Shown here piece after piece: positions 14,589 to 21,547 of a stretch of DNA of 21,615 nt. Under the pieces are notes generated by a model. It had not been told where the DNA came from, ran no database searches, and was given only the letters and a program-made list of their open reading frames with translations. Source of the DNA: Clostridioides sp. (GTDB lineage: Bacteria; Bacillota; Clostridia; Peptostreptococcales; Peptostreptococcaceae); the NCBI GenBank assembly GCA_031272305.1, contig JAISUA010000196.1, positions 1 through 21,615 on the forward strand, given 5' to 3'. Made by a program: the position numbers and the translations under genes. Position 1 is the first letter of the stretch, and each line of letters starts with the position of its first letter.

Positions 14589-15578
14589 TTATTTATATTG
14601 TTCACAAAGTCTTGTTACTTCTTCTTTCATTCTTTCCACTGCAAACTTTGGTCCTAGTATTTTTGCTCCTTTTCCCAATGCTATTATCCATCCTATGAAC
14701 TGGTTGCTAAAAGCAACATTCACATTTACAACAAAATGTTCTTTATCTTTCTTATGAATGACTACATTCTTGCCAAATCTATCTATGACAACTCCTACAA
14801 GTTCATTTTCAAATTCTAGTTTGATGGTTTCTTCAGCACTTCCGAACATTCCAAATAATTTATTCGAATAAATAGCAGTATCAAATTTTTCAAATAATTC
14901 TTTGCCATCTCTTTCTTCCTCAATAGTGTTTATATTCAACATCTTATCTACTCTATAATGCTTGACTAGATTATTTTCACTATCATATCCGACTAAGTAA
15001 TAATTATCGCTATTCCAACAAAGTGCCCAAGGACTTACTTCATAGAATTGACCATTTTTTCTAAGCTCCATTTTTTTGTCTATATTCCACCTAAAATATT
15101 TAAATTTTATTTTAAAATTATTTATGATTGCATAATGGATACAATCTACATTATAATAAATACTTTCATTCATTGTTTTTATTCTTTCTGAAACATACAC
15201 TTGTCGTTCCAATTGTTTTGCCTCATATACACTTGTGCATTTTTCAAGTTTTTTTATGAGTTGACTTGATTTTTTTGCTGTGATAAATTTCGAAGACTGT
15301 ACAGAATCTACAAGTAGTTTTAATTCTGCAAGTTCAAAATTTCTATTTCCAACATGATAATAATAATTTCTATTTTTCTTTACTCCTATAATGTCTATTC
15401 CATACACTCTAAGAGCTTCTATATCTGAATAGATACTTTTCCTCTCTGCATGTATTCCATAAGATTCAAGAAATGAAAGGATTTCTGGCATTGTCAAACT
15501 ATGTTCTTCATCAGTTTTATCGAGAAATATTTCCATTAAATATAGTAATTTTAGTTTTTGACTTATTCCTTTTGCCAT
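14589..15578 (-). CDS. WYL-domain transcriptional regulator
   Basis: Predicted DNA-binding regulator of 329 aa with the HTH-WYL-WCX layout. A winged helix occupies about 1-65 (KLKLLYLMEIFLD, then IHAERKSIYSDIEALRVYGI, the recognition region). The WYL domain is at about 145-215, with YEVSPWALCWNSDNYYLVGYD carrying the W-x-L-like and Y-L-V-G-Y-D signatures and HYRVDKM closing it. The WCX dimerisation segment is at about 250-325. The ligand of this member is unknown; WYL domains bind nucleotides or nucleic acids in studied cases. ATG at 15578 follows AAGGAG; twelve further upstream codons lack a site. It is divergent from the phosphatase-glycosyltransferase pair with a 215-bp shared spacer, so that pair is its most likely local target. 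Confidence 0.9.
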   Translation of the reverse strand: MAKGISQKLKLLYLMEIFLDKTDEEHSLTMPEILSFLESYGIHAERKSIYSDIEALRVYGIDIIGVKKNRNYYYHVGNRNFELAELKLLVDSVQSSKFITAKKSSQLIKKLEKCTSVYEAKQLERQVYVSERIKTMNESIYYNVDCIHYAIINNFKIKFKYFRWNIDKKMELRKNGQFYEVSPWALCWNSDNYYLVGYDSENNLVKHYRVDKMLNINTIEEERDGKELFEKFDTAIYSNKLFGMFGSAEETIKLEFENELVGVVIDRFGKNVVIHKKDKEHFVVNVNVAFSNQFIGWIIALGKGAKILGPKFAVERMKEEVTRLCEQYK

Positions 15579-15793
15579 GTTAATAATCTCCTTATTTATT
15601 TTGATTAAATTCATAAAATTTTTCTGATTTATTCATCTACTTTTTAGATATCTTTTTATATTTTCCTGAATATACCCTTAGATTATATCATATTTTACAC
15701 TATTATATCTTAGTCTGTAACAAGTTTTTATGTTTATTTTATATAAATATGATAAAATATTTTTATGACATTATAAAATGGAGGTATATTAAA

Positions 15794-16663
15794 ATGAGCC
15801 TAATCATAGAAGATTACTGCTTGTTGTGCAATCAAGGTGCATCTAAATACAATGAAGATATAGCTGGTATCACACCTTTCGGAGCTTGGGTTCTAGATGG
15901 AGCTACTGGACTTAATGATAAAAATTTAGTTTCTAATACAAGTGACGCAAGATGGTATGTACATTGGTGGAATGATTTTTTGTACCAAAATATTTCTTCT
16001 GATAAATCTCTTAAAGAAATCATCTCACTTGGAATATTTAAAATCAAAAAAGACTATTTAAATAGATTGAATGGAAAAATTGTTGAAAAAATAGATTTTC
16101 CATCTAGCTCTATAGCTATTTTGAAGTTTCACAAAGAAAAAATAGAATATTTTTCACTTGGAGATTGTTCCATTTTTGTTGATAATGGTTCAAAAAAAAT
16201 TATCAAGGATGATTCTGTTTGTAAACTTGATAATTTGGTCTATGAAAAAATGAAACAAATAAGCGAAAAAGAAAAATTGAATTTTGAGGAGATCAGAGCT
16301 TCTGTTCAAAATCTAGTAATAAGTAATAGACTTAAGAAAAACACTCCTCATGGATATTGGATTCTAGATTTCGATGAAAATTCAGTTGAAAAAGCAATCC
16401 ATGGTTATTTAGATATAGATGGCAAAACTTCATTTTTACTCGCAAGTGACGGATTTACCTGTTCTTGCGATAGATATGATTTATTTTCTGAAGAAGATAT
16501 GATAGACATAGCTCGAACAAAAGGAATTGAGTATATTTTTAATATGATTCGAAAATTTGAAAATGAAGATAAAAATGCTTTAAAAACACCTAGATTCAAA
16601 ATACACGATGATGCTTCTGCCATTTTACTAAATGTGAATGCTTATAACTACTTAAAACTATAA
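15794..16663 (+). CDS. PP2C-like protein phosphatase
   Basis: Soluble 289-aa protein with the PP2C (PPM) metal-site pattern: N20-E21-D22, then D35-G36 in WVLDGATG, L-G-D124 in YFSLGDCSIF, S-D219-G in LLASDGF, and D272-D273 in HDDASAILL. These are the positions expected to hold the two Mn/Mg ions, so a working Ser/Thr phosphatase is likely. There is no membrane segment. The family often reverses Hanks-type kinases, but no kinase is in this window. ATG at 15794 is set by TGGAGGTATATTAAA. The glycosyltransferase start lies 21 bp after the stop, so the two form an operon; the phosphatase may control glycosylation or its product, which is inference from adjacency. Compared with PrpC/Stp it has a diverged middle region (about 130-210). 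Confidence 0.85.
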   Translation: MSLIIEDYCLLCNQGASKYNEDIAGITPFGAWVLDGATGLNDKNLVSNTSDARWYVHWWNDFLYQNISSDKSLKEIISLGIFKIKKDYLNRLNGKIVEKIDFPSSSIAILKFHKEKIEYFSLGDCSIFVDNGSKKIIKDDSVCKLDNLVYEKMKQISEKEKLNFEEIRASVQNLVISNRLKKNTPHGYWILDFDENSVEKAIHGYLDIDGKTSFLLASDGFTCSCDRYDLFSEEDMIDIARTKGIEYIFNMIRKFENEDKNALKTPRFKIHDDASAILLNVNAYNYLKL

Positions 16664-16684
16664 TTGAAAAGGAATATGATTTTA

Positions 16685-17911
16685 ATGAAGATTCTCCACA
16701 TATTAACACAAAAACCTGACAAGACTGGCAGTGGAATATATTTAAGAGGTATTGTAAATGGACTTGAGCTATTAGGTCATAAGCAAGCTGTTATCGCTGG
16801 AATTGATAAAGATGATCCTATCGATTATTTCGATGATTGTATTGATTTCTATCCAGTTTTTTTCAATAGATATCCTCTAAATTTCAACGTTGTTGGAATG
16901 AGCGATTCTATGCCTTACGAAAGTACAAGATACAGAGATTTGACTGAAGATATGGTACAAGCAATAGAAAATGAATTTGCTAACAAAATAAATTCTGTAA
17001 TCTCTAATTTCAAACCTGATATTATTCTGTGTAATCATCTTTATTTGCTGACTTCATTCGTAAGAAGCATTGTGAATAACATTCCAGTAATTGCTATTTG
17101 TCATGGAACTTGTTTAAGACAACTAAAAACAATTGATTTGAAAAAAGATTTTATTTTGAAAAACATCTCAAAATTAGACTTGATTTTTGCACTTCACAAT
17201 GAACAAAAAAAAGAAATCTCAAATCTATTTAGTATAGATCCCAAAAAAATAATTACCATTGGAAGTGGATTCAACGATTCTATCTTTTACGATAAATCCT
17301 ACAAACTTACTAAAGATAAAATAAAAATATGTTACGCAGGAAAAATTTCAAATGCTAAAGGTGTTGCATCACTTATAAATTCACTACAGTATTTGGTTTA
17401 TCCAAGTGATTTCCTTGAATTTGAATTAGCCGGAATAGGCAGTGACAAAAAAGAGTACAATGAGATTTTAAATATAGCAGAAAAAAGTAAATACAAAATA
17501 AATTTTCTAGGACAAGTTAAGCAAGAACATCTCGCTGAATTATTTAATAGATCTCATATTTTTATTCTTCCTTCTTTCTATGAAGGTCTTCCTATCGTGT
17601 TGTTAGAGTCACTCGCTTGCTCAAACGAAATAATAGTATCAGATATTTGTGGTATAAAAGATTGGATAGGTGATGAGATAAATTCTACAGGGAAAATTGA
17701 ATATGTCAAACTTCCAAAAATGATTGGACAAGATGTCCCAGAAAAATCAGAGCTACCTTTATTCGAAAAAAGACTTGCAAGAGCTTTGACTAGCAAAATA
17801 GAGAAGATAAAAAATCAAAACGAAAAATCAAAAGTTGATATGACAAAAAGAACTTGGAATGCACTTGCAGAAAAAATAAATACAAACCTATCTCAAAATA
17901 ATATAAAATAA
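16685..17911 (+). CDS. Family 4 (GT-B) glycosyltransferase
   Basis: Retaining glycosyltransferase of 408 aa that should act at the cytoplasmic side on a lipid or protein acceptor. The N-terminal Rossmann domain starts MKILHILTQ with the donor/acceptor loop GSGIYLRGIVNGL. The C-terminal domain carries YAGKISNAKGV, then FILPSFYEGLPIVLLESLA, containing the E-x7-E motif (E300, E308) that binds the nucleotide sugar. The start is uncertain: ATG at 16685 is 11 bases after AAGGA and gives the canonical N-terminus; ATG at 16676 and TTG at 16664 are alternatives. No transmembrane helix. It is co-transcribed with the PP2C gene and ends at a large bidirectional hairpin. The sugar and acceptor cannot be told from sequence. 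Confidence 0.9.
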   Translation: MKILHILTQKPDKTGSGIYLRGIVNGLELLGHKQAVIAGIDKDDPIDYFDDCIDFYPVFFNRYPLNFNVVGMSDSMPYESTRYRDLTEDMVQAIENEFANKINSVISNFKPDIILCNHLYLLTSFVRSIVNNIPVIAICHGTCLRQLKTIDLKKDFILKNISKLDLIFALHNEQKKEISNLFSIDPKKIITIGSGFNDSIFYDKSYKLTKDKIKICYAGKISNAKGVASLINSLQYLVYPSDFLEFELAGIGSDKKEYNEILNIAEKSKYKINFLGQVKQEHLAELFNRSHIFILPSFYEGLPIVLLESLACSNEIIVSDICGIKDWIGDEINSTGKIEYVKLPKMIGQDVPEKSELPLFEKRLARALTSKIEKIKNQNEKSKVDMTKRTWNALAEKINTNLSQNNIK

Positions 17912-17953
17912 AAATTTTTTAACTGTATATTGTGAAGTTATTTTTGATATAAA

Positions 17954-18045
17954 AAGTGTATTGTGAAATTATTTCGATATTTTTCGTAAGCTTCACTCTG
18001 TGAACTACGCTATCGAAAGACACATCACAATACACTTATTTTTTT
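17954..18045. terminator. Large nested bidirectional hairpin between glycosyltransferase and PqqD-like gene
   Basis: Three nested stems: AAGTGTATTGTGA/TCACAATACACTT (13 bp, 17954-17966 with 18025-18037), TTTCGATA/TATCGAAA (8 bp, 17972-17979 with 18011-18018), and an inner CGTA/TACG plus TTCAC-TCT-GTGAA. A TTTTTTT run at 18039-18045 follows on the plus strand, and TTTTT follows the other arm on the minus strand. It is a terminator for two convergent genes but far longer than usual. The left arm is part of a 31-bp partial direct repeat (ATTGTGAA at 17929 and 17960). Confidence 0.85.
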
Positions 18046-18394
18046 ATATTTTCTTATCAAATTCTACAAATTTATTATGCTTCAAAATACCTAAAAAAGA
18101 AACTATTTGTTCAAGAGATATTGCCTTACTCCCTTTGTAATCATGTAGCACTTCATCAGCAATTTTTTCTACTGTACGAACTCCGTCTATTTTCAAATAT
18201 ACAGCTGAACCTAGCTCATCCAATTTTATCTTCGAAATTCTCGGTCTTTTGAAAAATTTCTGTGCTATGTAATTGAAGAAACCTTTATTGAGCATTTTTA
18301 CTACAACTATCCCATTCTCTGCTGAAAACTCAAATTCTGGATTTAACATTGGAACAAAATTTAAAAAGTTTTCCTTTCTTTTTTTAGCAAACAT
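18044..18394 (-). CDS. Orphan PqqD-like protein
   Basis: Small soluble protein of 116 aa resembling the PqqD family (PF05402), whose members are three-stranded winged-helix domains that bind leader peptides for radical-SAM or other RiPP enzymes. Visible family features: IKLDELGSAVYLKIDGVRTVEKIADEV in the middle (L-D-x-x-G-x-x-[VI]-[WY]-x-x-I-D-G pattern), then a C-terminal helix and FLGILKHNKFVEF. It has a longer basic N-terminus (FAKKRKENFLNFVP) than dedicated PqqD chaperones. The start at 18394 is seven bases after AGGAGG; an ATG two codons upstream abuts the site and is less likely. No radical-SAM enzyme, precursor peptide or peptidase lies nearby, so any RiPP role is unsupported here. A duplicated AGGAGG occurs in the leader (18401-18424). 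Confidence 0.78.
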   Translation of the reverse strand: MFAKKRKENFLNFVPMLNPEFEFSAENGIVVVKMLNKGFFNYIAQKFFKRPRISKIKLDELGSAVYLKIDGVRTVEKIADEVLHDYKGSKAISLEQIVSFLGILKHNKFVEFDKKI

Positions 18395-18711
18395 AAACAT
18401 ACCTCCTAATTTCTAAACCTCCTAATTGAATATCACAAAATATAATTCAAAGCTAGCATATGGAATTATAATATACGTTATTTTTTTCATATCACAAAAT
18501 TTTCACTGAACCTACCATTACTTGAATCTATGGGTTCTTAGCTACTATATAAACTTATTTTGTATAGACTATAATTGTCAAAACAATATCTATTGTTTTA
18601 TATACTGTTTCAGTTTCCATAAGACTTTACTGGTCAGGATTGACGCTTCAATTATTAGCTTCATATGGATTTTATCATACAGACTCAGCTCAAAACTCTA
18701 TACTCTTAAAT
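18395..18711. other. Gene-free region upstream of the PqqD-like gene
   Basis: No coding frame with a ribosome binding site is seen on either strand. A hairpin GAAC/GTTC with an inner CCAT/ATGG stem lies around 18508-18539. A TATAAT at 18467-18472 on the plus strand has only a weak -35 15 bases away. Base composition is less extreme than in other spacers, so this may be a decayed gene or an RNA gene; a plus-strand terminator candidate lies just downstream. Confidence 0.35.
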
Positions 18712-18761
18712 ATTAAGTAGCATAGGATTAGATTACATTCATATACTACTTAATTGTTTTT
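18712..18761 (+). terminator. Plus-strand terminator with no matching gene
   Basis: ATTAAGTAG (18712-18720) and CTACTTAAT (18746-18754) form a perfect 9-bp stem over a 25-base loop, followed by TGTTTTTT. No T-run follows on the minus strand. No plus-strand coding gene ends nearby, so it would end a non-coding transcript or act as a barrier. Confidence 0.5.
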
Positions 18762-18783
18762 TATTTAATTTCATAATTCTATA

Positions 18784-18880
18784 AAAGATATGATGAATTT
18801 ATTTTCAGATTCGTAGCTAATATCATACTTTGTCATATGATAAGCGTTATAATATTTTAAACAAAATTCATCATATCTTT
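18784..18880. repeat. 97-bp element with 17-bp perfect terminal inverted repeats
   Basis: AAAGATATGATGAATTT at 18784-18800 is the exact complement of 18864-18880. Inside, TATCATA (18821-18827) pairs with TATGATA (18836-18842), extended by GCT/AGC across a two-base bulge. The plus strand continues into ATTTTTAATATTTTA, so weak termination is possible, but the size and nested form resemble the elements at 19-102 and 17954-18037 more than an ordinary terminator. Confidence 0.7.
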
Positions 18881-18882
18881 AT

Positions 18883-18995
18883 TTTTAATATTTTATTTTT
18901 TTAGATGTATATCTATTTGTTTTCAATATCCTATTTTTTTAAGATATCTATCTTTCTTTTTAATATCCTATTTTTTAAAGATATATATCTTGCTC
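18883..18995. repeat. 37-38-bp direct repeat, three copies
   Basis: AATATTTTATTTTTTTAGAT... at 18887, AATATCCTATTTTTTTAAGA... at 18925 and AATATCCTATTTTTTAAAGA... at 18962 align over their length. The first copy is the most diverged. The array lies downstream of the OPT transporter gene (minus strand), in an otherwise gene-free gap. Confidence 0.82.
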
Positions 18996-19066
18996 TTTAC
19001 AAAATTCCCTGTTTTTATTATTGAATCTTTAATATTTCTTTGTAAAAAATTTCCTATTCTAATTTT

Positions 19067-20995
19067 CTATGCTGATTCTTTATCTTGTTTGATTGAGAAA
19101 TACAATATACTTCCAATTAAAAGTAGAAGAAATACTATTGCACCAGCATTTCCAAAATTGATTTTTTCTGATAAATTCACTGCATCTGCAAGTGTTTTTT
19201 CACCAACCGGTATAATTGCAAGGATTGCAAGTACTATACCTATGATTCCTTCGCCAGCAATAAGTCCTGATGAATATAGCAAACCATTGTTAATAACTTC
19301 TCCACGTCTTTCTTCTGACCATTCTTTTTTCTTGTCAATGAATAGTCTTATAAGTCCACCAATCATAATCGCTGCATTCAGATGAATAGGAAGGTATAGA
19401 CCTACTGCAAAAGGAAGAACTGGTATTCCTAAAATTTCTATAACTATAGCTAAGAATACACCTATAAATACTAAAGTCCAAGGTAAGTTATTATTCATAA
19501 CACCTTCTATAATCATTTTCATTAACATTGCTTGAGGTGCAGGAAGTTCTGCTGTTCCATATCCCCACGCTTTGTTAAGTAGATAAAGTACTGAACCAAT
19601 AGCAAGAGCAGAAGCTGCTACACCTATTATTTCCCCTATTTGTTGTCTTCTAGGTGTCGCTCCAACAACATAACCAGTTCCTAAGTCTTGAGATGTATCT
19701 CCAGCAATTGCTGCTATTATACAAATTATAGAACCAATTGATATCGCACCTGTCATTCCAGCTGCTCCTGTCATTCCAGTAGCTTTTAGAACCATTGTAG
19801 CTATCAAAAGAGTGGCTATTGTCATACCTGATACTGGATTGTTGCTACTTCCTACCAATCCTACAAGTCTTGATGACACTGTAGCAAAGAAGAAACCGAA
19901 TACAGCTATAATTATTGCTCCAATTAAATTTACTGGAATTGAAGGCACAAGCCATATTAATAAAATAATTCCAACTATACCTACTGCAAGTATTTTTATA
20001 TCTAAATCTTGTTCTGTTCTTAAAGTACTTGCATTTTTTTCTGTACTTGATAGTCCTTTCATTGCCTGAGCAAATGTTTTTACTAATAAAGGGAGAGTTT
20101 TGATCAAACTCATAATTCCTCCTGCTGCTACAGCACCAGCACCTATATATTTTATATAATTAGACCAAATTGAATAAGCACCACCACTTGCCCACATTTC
20201 TGCTATTGTAACTGTAGAAGGGAATAATATCATATTTTGACCAAATAAAACTATCAGTGGCATAATAACTAACCAACTTGTAACACCACCTACAAACATA
20301 TAACTTGCTATCTTAGGACCGCAAATATATCCTACACCAAGCAATGCTGGATAAACTTGTGTACCAATCCCACTTCCATTATAAAATTTCGGTTCATAAT
20401 GTAATTCTCCAGGAAATAATTTAAGTCCATCAACCAAAAATTTATACACTGCTGATATTCCAAATCCAGTAAAGACTGTTCTTGCACTAGAACCTCCTTG
20501 TTCCCCTGCTAGAAGCACTTCAGCACAAGCATTTGCTTCTGGAAATGGAAGTGTTCCAAATTCTTTGACTACAATTGCTTGACGAAGTGGAACCATAAAT
20601 AGTACACCTAGTACACCACCACAAAACGCAAGAAGTGTCAATTGCATCAAACCAGGCACTTGACCAATTCCCTCATCTGCCCACAAGAAAAGTGCTGGAA
20701 TCGTAAAAATTGCACCTGCGGCAAGTGATTCACCTGCTGAACCAATGGTTTGGATCATATTACTTTCAAGTATTGAATTTTTTCTGAAAAGCAATTTTAT
20801 AACCGCCATACCAATAACAGCTGCAGGAATAGATGCTGAAACAGTAAGTCCCACTCTCAACCCTAAATAAGCATTCGCTGCACCAAATATTACTGCTAAA
20901 ACAATACCTGATACTATCGCTCTTACTGTAAATTCAGGCATAACCTTATCTGCACTAATATAAGGCTTTAATTCTTTTTTTTCTTCCTTGACCAT
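19067..20995 (-). CDS. OPT-family oligopeptide transporter
   Basis: Polytopic membrane protein of 642 aa in the OPT superfamily (PF03169, the bacterial branch), predicted to import small peptides or metal chelates by ion coupling. Conserved segments: ANAYLGLRVGLTVSASIPAA near 40-59; SNMIQTIGSAGESLAAGAIF at 78-97; GTLPFPEANACAEVL at 147-161; a central GSSNNPVSGMTIATLL (382-397); and GDTSQDLGTGYVVGATPRRQ at 432-451. About 14-16 hydrophobic helices are spread throughout. ATG at 20995 follows GAGGGGGG about nine bases upstream. Its role in an amino-acid fermenting anaerobe would be peptide uptake, an inference. The upstream region holds a possible leader ORF and alternative hairpins that may regulate it. 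Confidence 0.94.
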   Translation of the reverse strand: MVKEEKKELKPYISADKVMPEFTVRAIVSGIVLAVIFGAANAYLGLRVGLTVSASIPAAVIGMAVIKLLFRKNSILESNMIQTIGSAGESLAAGAIFTIPALFLWADEGIGQVPGLMQLTLLAFCGGVLGVLFMVPLRQAIVVKEFGTLPFPEANACAEVLLAGEQGGSSARTVFTGFGISAVYKFLVDGLKLFPGELHYEPKFYNGSGIGTQVYPALLGVGYICGPKIASYMFVGGVTSWLVIMPLIVLFGQNMILFPSTVTIAEMWASGGAYSIWSNYIKYIGAGAVAAGGIMSLIKTLPLLVKTFAQAMKGLSSTEKNASTLRTEQDLDIKILAVGIVGIILLIWLVPSIPVNLIGAIIIAVFGFFFATVSSRLVGLVGSSNNPVSGMTIATLLIATMVLKATGMTGAAGMTGAISIGSIICIIAAIAGDTSQDLGTGYVVGATPRRQQIGEIIGVAASALAIGSVLYLLNKAWGYGTAELPAPQAMLMKMIIEGVMNNNLPWTLVFIGVFLAIVIEILGIPVLPFAVGLYLPIHLNAAIMIGGLIRLFIDKKKEWSEERRGEVINNGLLYSSGLIAGEGIIGIVLAILAIIPVGEKTLADAVNLSEKINFGNAGAIVFLLLLIGSILYFSIKQDKESA

Positions 20996-21030
20996 GTAGA
21001 ACCCCCCTCTGATTTTTTTTGATAAGTGTG

Positions 21031-21059
21031 AAAATAAAATGTTTATTTTTGCACTTCAA
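21031..21059 (-). promoter_or_regulatory. Possible proximal promoter for the OPT gene
   Basis: Minus strand TTGAAG, a 17-base spacer and TATTTT (four of six matches in each box), with a start near 21024, about 30 bp before the OPT ATG. If this is the main promoter, the leader ORF and hairpins upstream would not be on the OPT mRNA. Confidence 0.35.
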
Positions 21060-21107
21060 TTTGAAAAACTTGCTATTTTGATTTAAGCGAAATTACTGCA
21101 AGTCTTC

Positions 21108-21193
21108 TTAGAAGAAAATTTTCTTCTAACAATATATACTATTAATTTAATTTAAATAGTATAACTAAATTACCTAATAAAATTTTCTTCTAA
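21108..21193 (-). promoter_or_regulatory. Candidate attenuator: alternative RNA pairings upstream of OPT
   Basis: On the minus strand, in order: segment A, TTAGAAGAAAATTTT (21193-21179), three bases after the leader ORF stop; segment B, a dyad with 9-bp arms TATACTATT/AATAGTATA (21163-21135); segment C, a 22-bp perfect palindrome (21129-21108) whose first 15 bases equal A and whose last 15 (AAAATTTTCTTCTAA) complement both A and its own first part. A and the 5' half of C therefore compete for the 3' half of C. A third option, TCTTC-TAA-GAAGA, follows at 21115-21103. No U-run follows, so classical termination is not shown; effects on stability or translation would be needed. Confidence 0.5.
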
Positions 21194-21196
21194 TCA

Positions 21197-21259
21197 CTAA
21201 ACAGCTGATAATAAACAGGAAAAAATACAATATAAGTATATTTCGTTGTATGCATACAT
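21197..21259 (-). CDS. Possible 20-aa Tyr-rich leader peptide upstream of OPT
   Basis: ATG at 21259 is preceded by AAGGAGG with a four-base gap, one of the best ribosome binding sites in the window, and the frame runs 20 codons to TAG at 21199-21197. The peptide begins MYAYNEIYLYC and ends FSCLLSAV: four Tyr in the first ten residues, then a hydrophobic half. It could be a regulatory leader whose ribosome occupancy decides the downstream RNA fold, since the stop is three bases before segment A, or a tiny membrane peptide. It is too short for homology. Same strand as the OPT gene, 201 bp upstream. Confidence 0.45.
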   Translation of the reverse strand: MYAYNEIYLYCIFSCLLSAV

Positions 21260-21330
21260 TTTTCCTCCTTAATTTTAAAATAAATATTTATTACGAAGAA
21301 TTTTTATTTATTTTTACATATGTACACAAT

Positions 21331-21398
21331 GAATTTTTTGTTATCATAATATAGAAAATCAATTAAATTTTTTGTTATCATAATATAAAAAGTCGTTT
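21331..21398. repeat. 34-bp direct repeat, two copies
   Basis: AATTTTTTGTTATCATAATATA recurs with a 34-bp offset (TTTTTTG ends at 21340 and 21374). Each copy contains TATATTATGAT on the minus strand, a possible -10 region for the leader ORF downstream, but no -35 is convincing. The rest of 21271-21502 is AT-rich without a supported gene. Confidence 0.75.
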
Positions 21399-21502
21399 GA
21401 ATTGTTTTTTTAGTTCTAATCCTCTTCACTCTATTTGTAGGAGTGCAAGCCTTAAATTTAACATTTTAAACAATCTCATCAACTTTATATTTTTAAATAA
21501 AA

Positions 21503-21547
21503 ATAGCCATACTATAAATTCAATTTGAATTTTTATAATATGACTAT
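21503..21547 (-). terminator. Terminator for a minus-strand gene beyond the right edge
   Basis: An imperfect stem (ATAG/CTAT, CATA/TATG, TATAA/TTATA, ATTCAA/TTGAAT with single mismatches) spans 21503-21547. On the minus strand the hairpin runs straight into TTTTTATTT, so it probably ends a gene that starts outside this window. The rest of the right edge to 21615 shows no gene. Confidence 0.5.

Noticed and set aside
18522..18716. 64-codon plus-strand frame, and a possible transposase remnant on the opposite strand
   Set aside because: No ribosome binding site, no recognisable domain, and the opposite strand has frequent stops; resemblance to IS200/IS605 ends was too vague to support.
21108..21193. 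CodY boxes upstream of the OPT gene (AATTTTC and GAAAATT pieces)
   Set aside because: The halves are arranged as GAAAATTTTC rather than AATTTTC-n-GAAAATT; only about half of the 15-base consensus matches in the right order.
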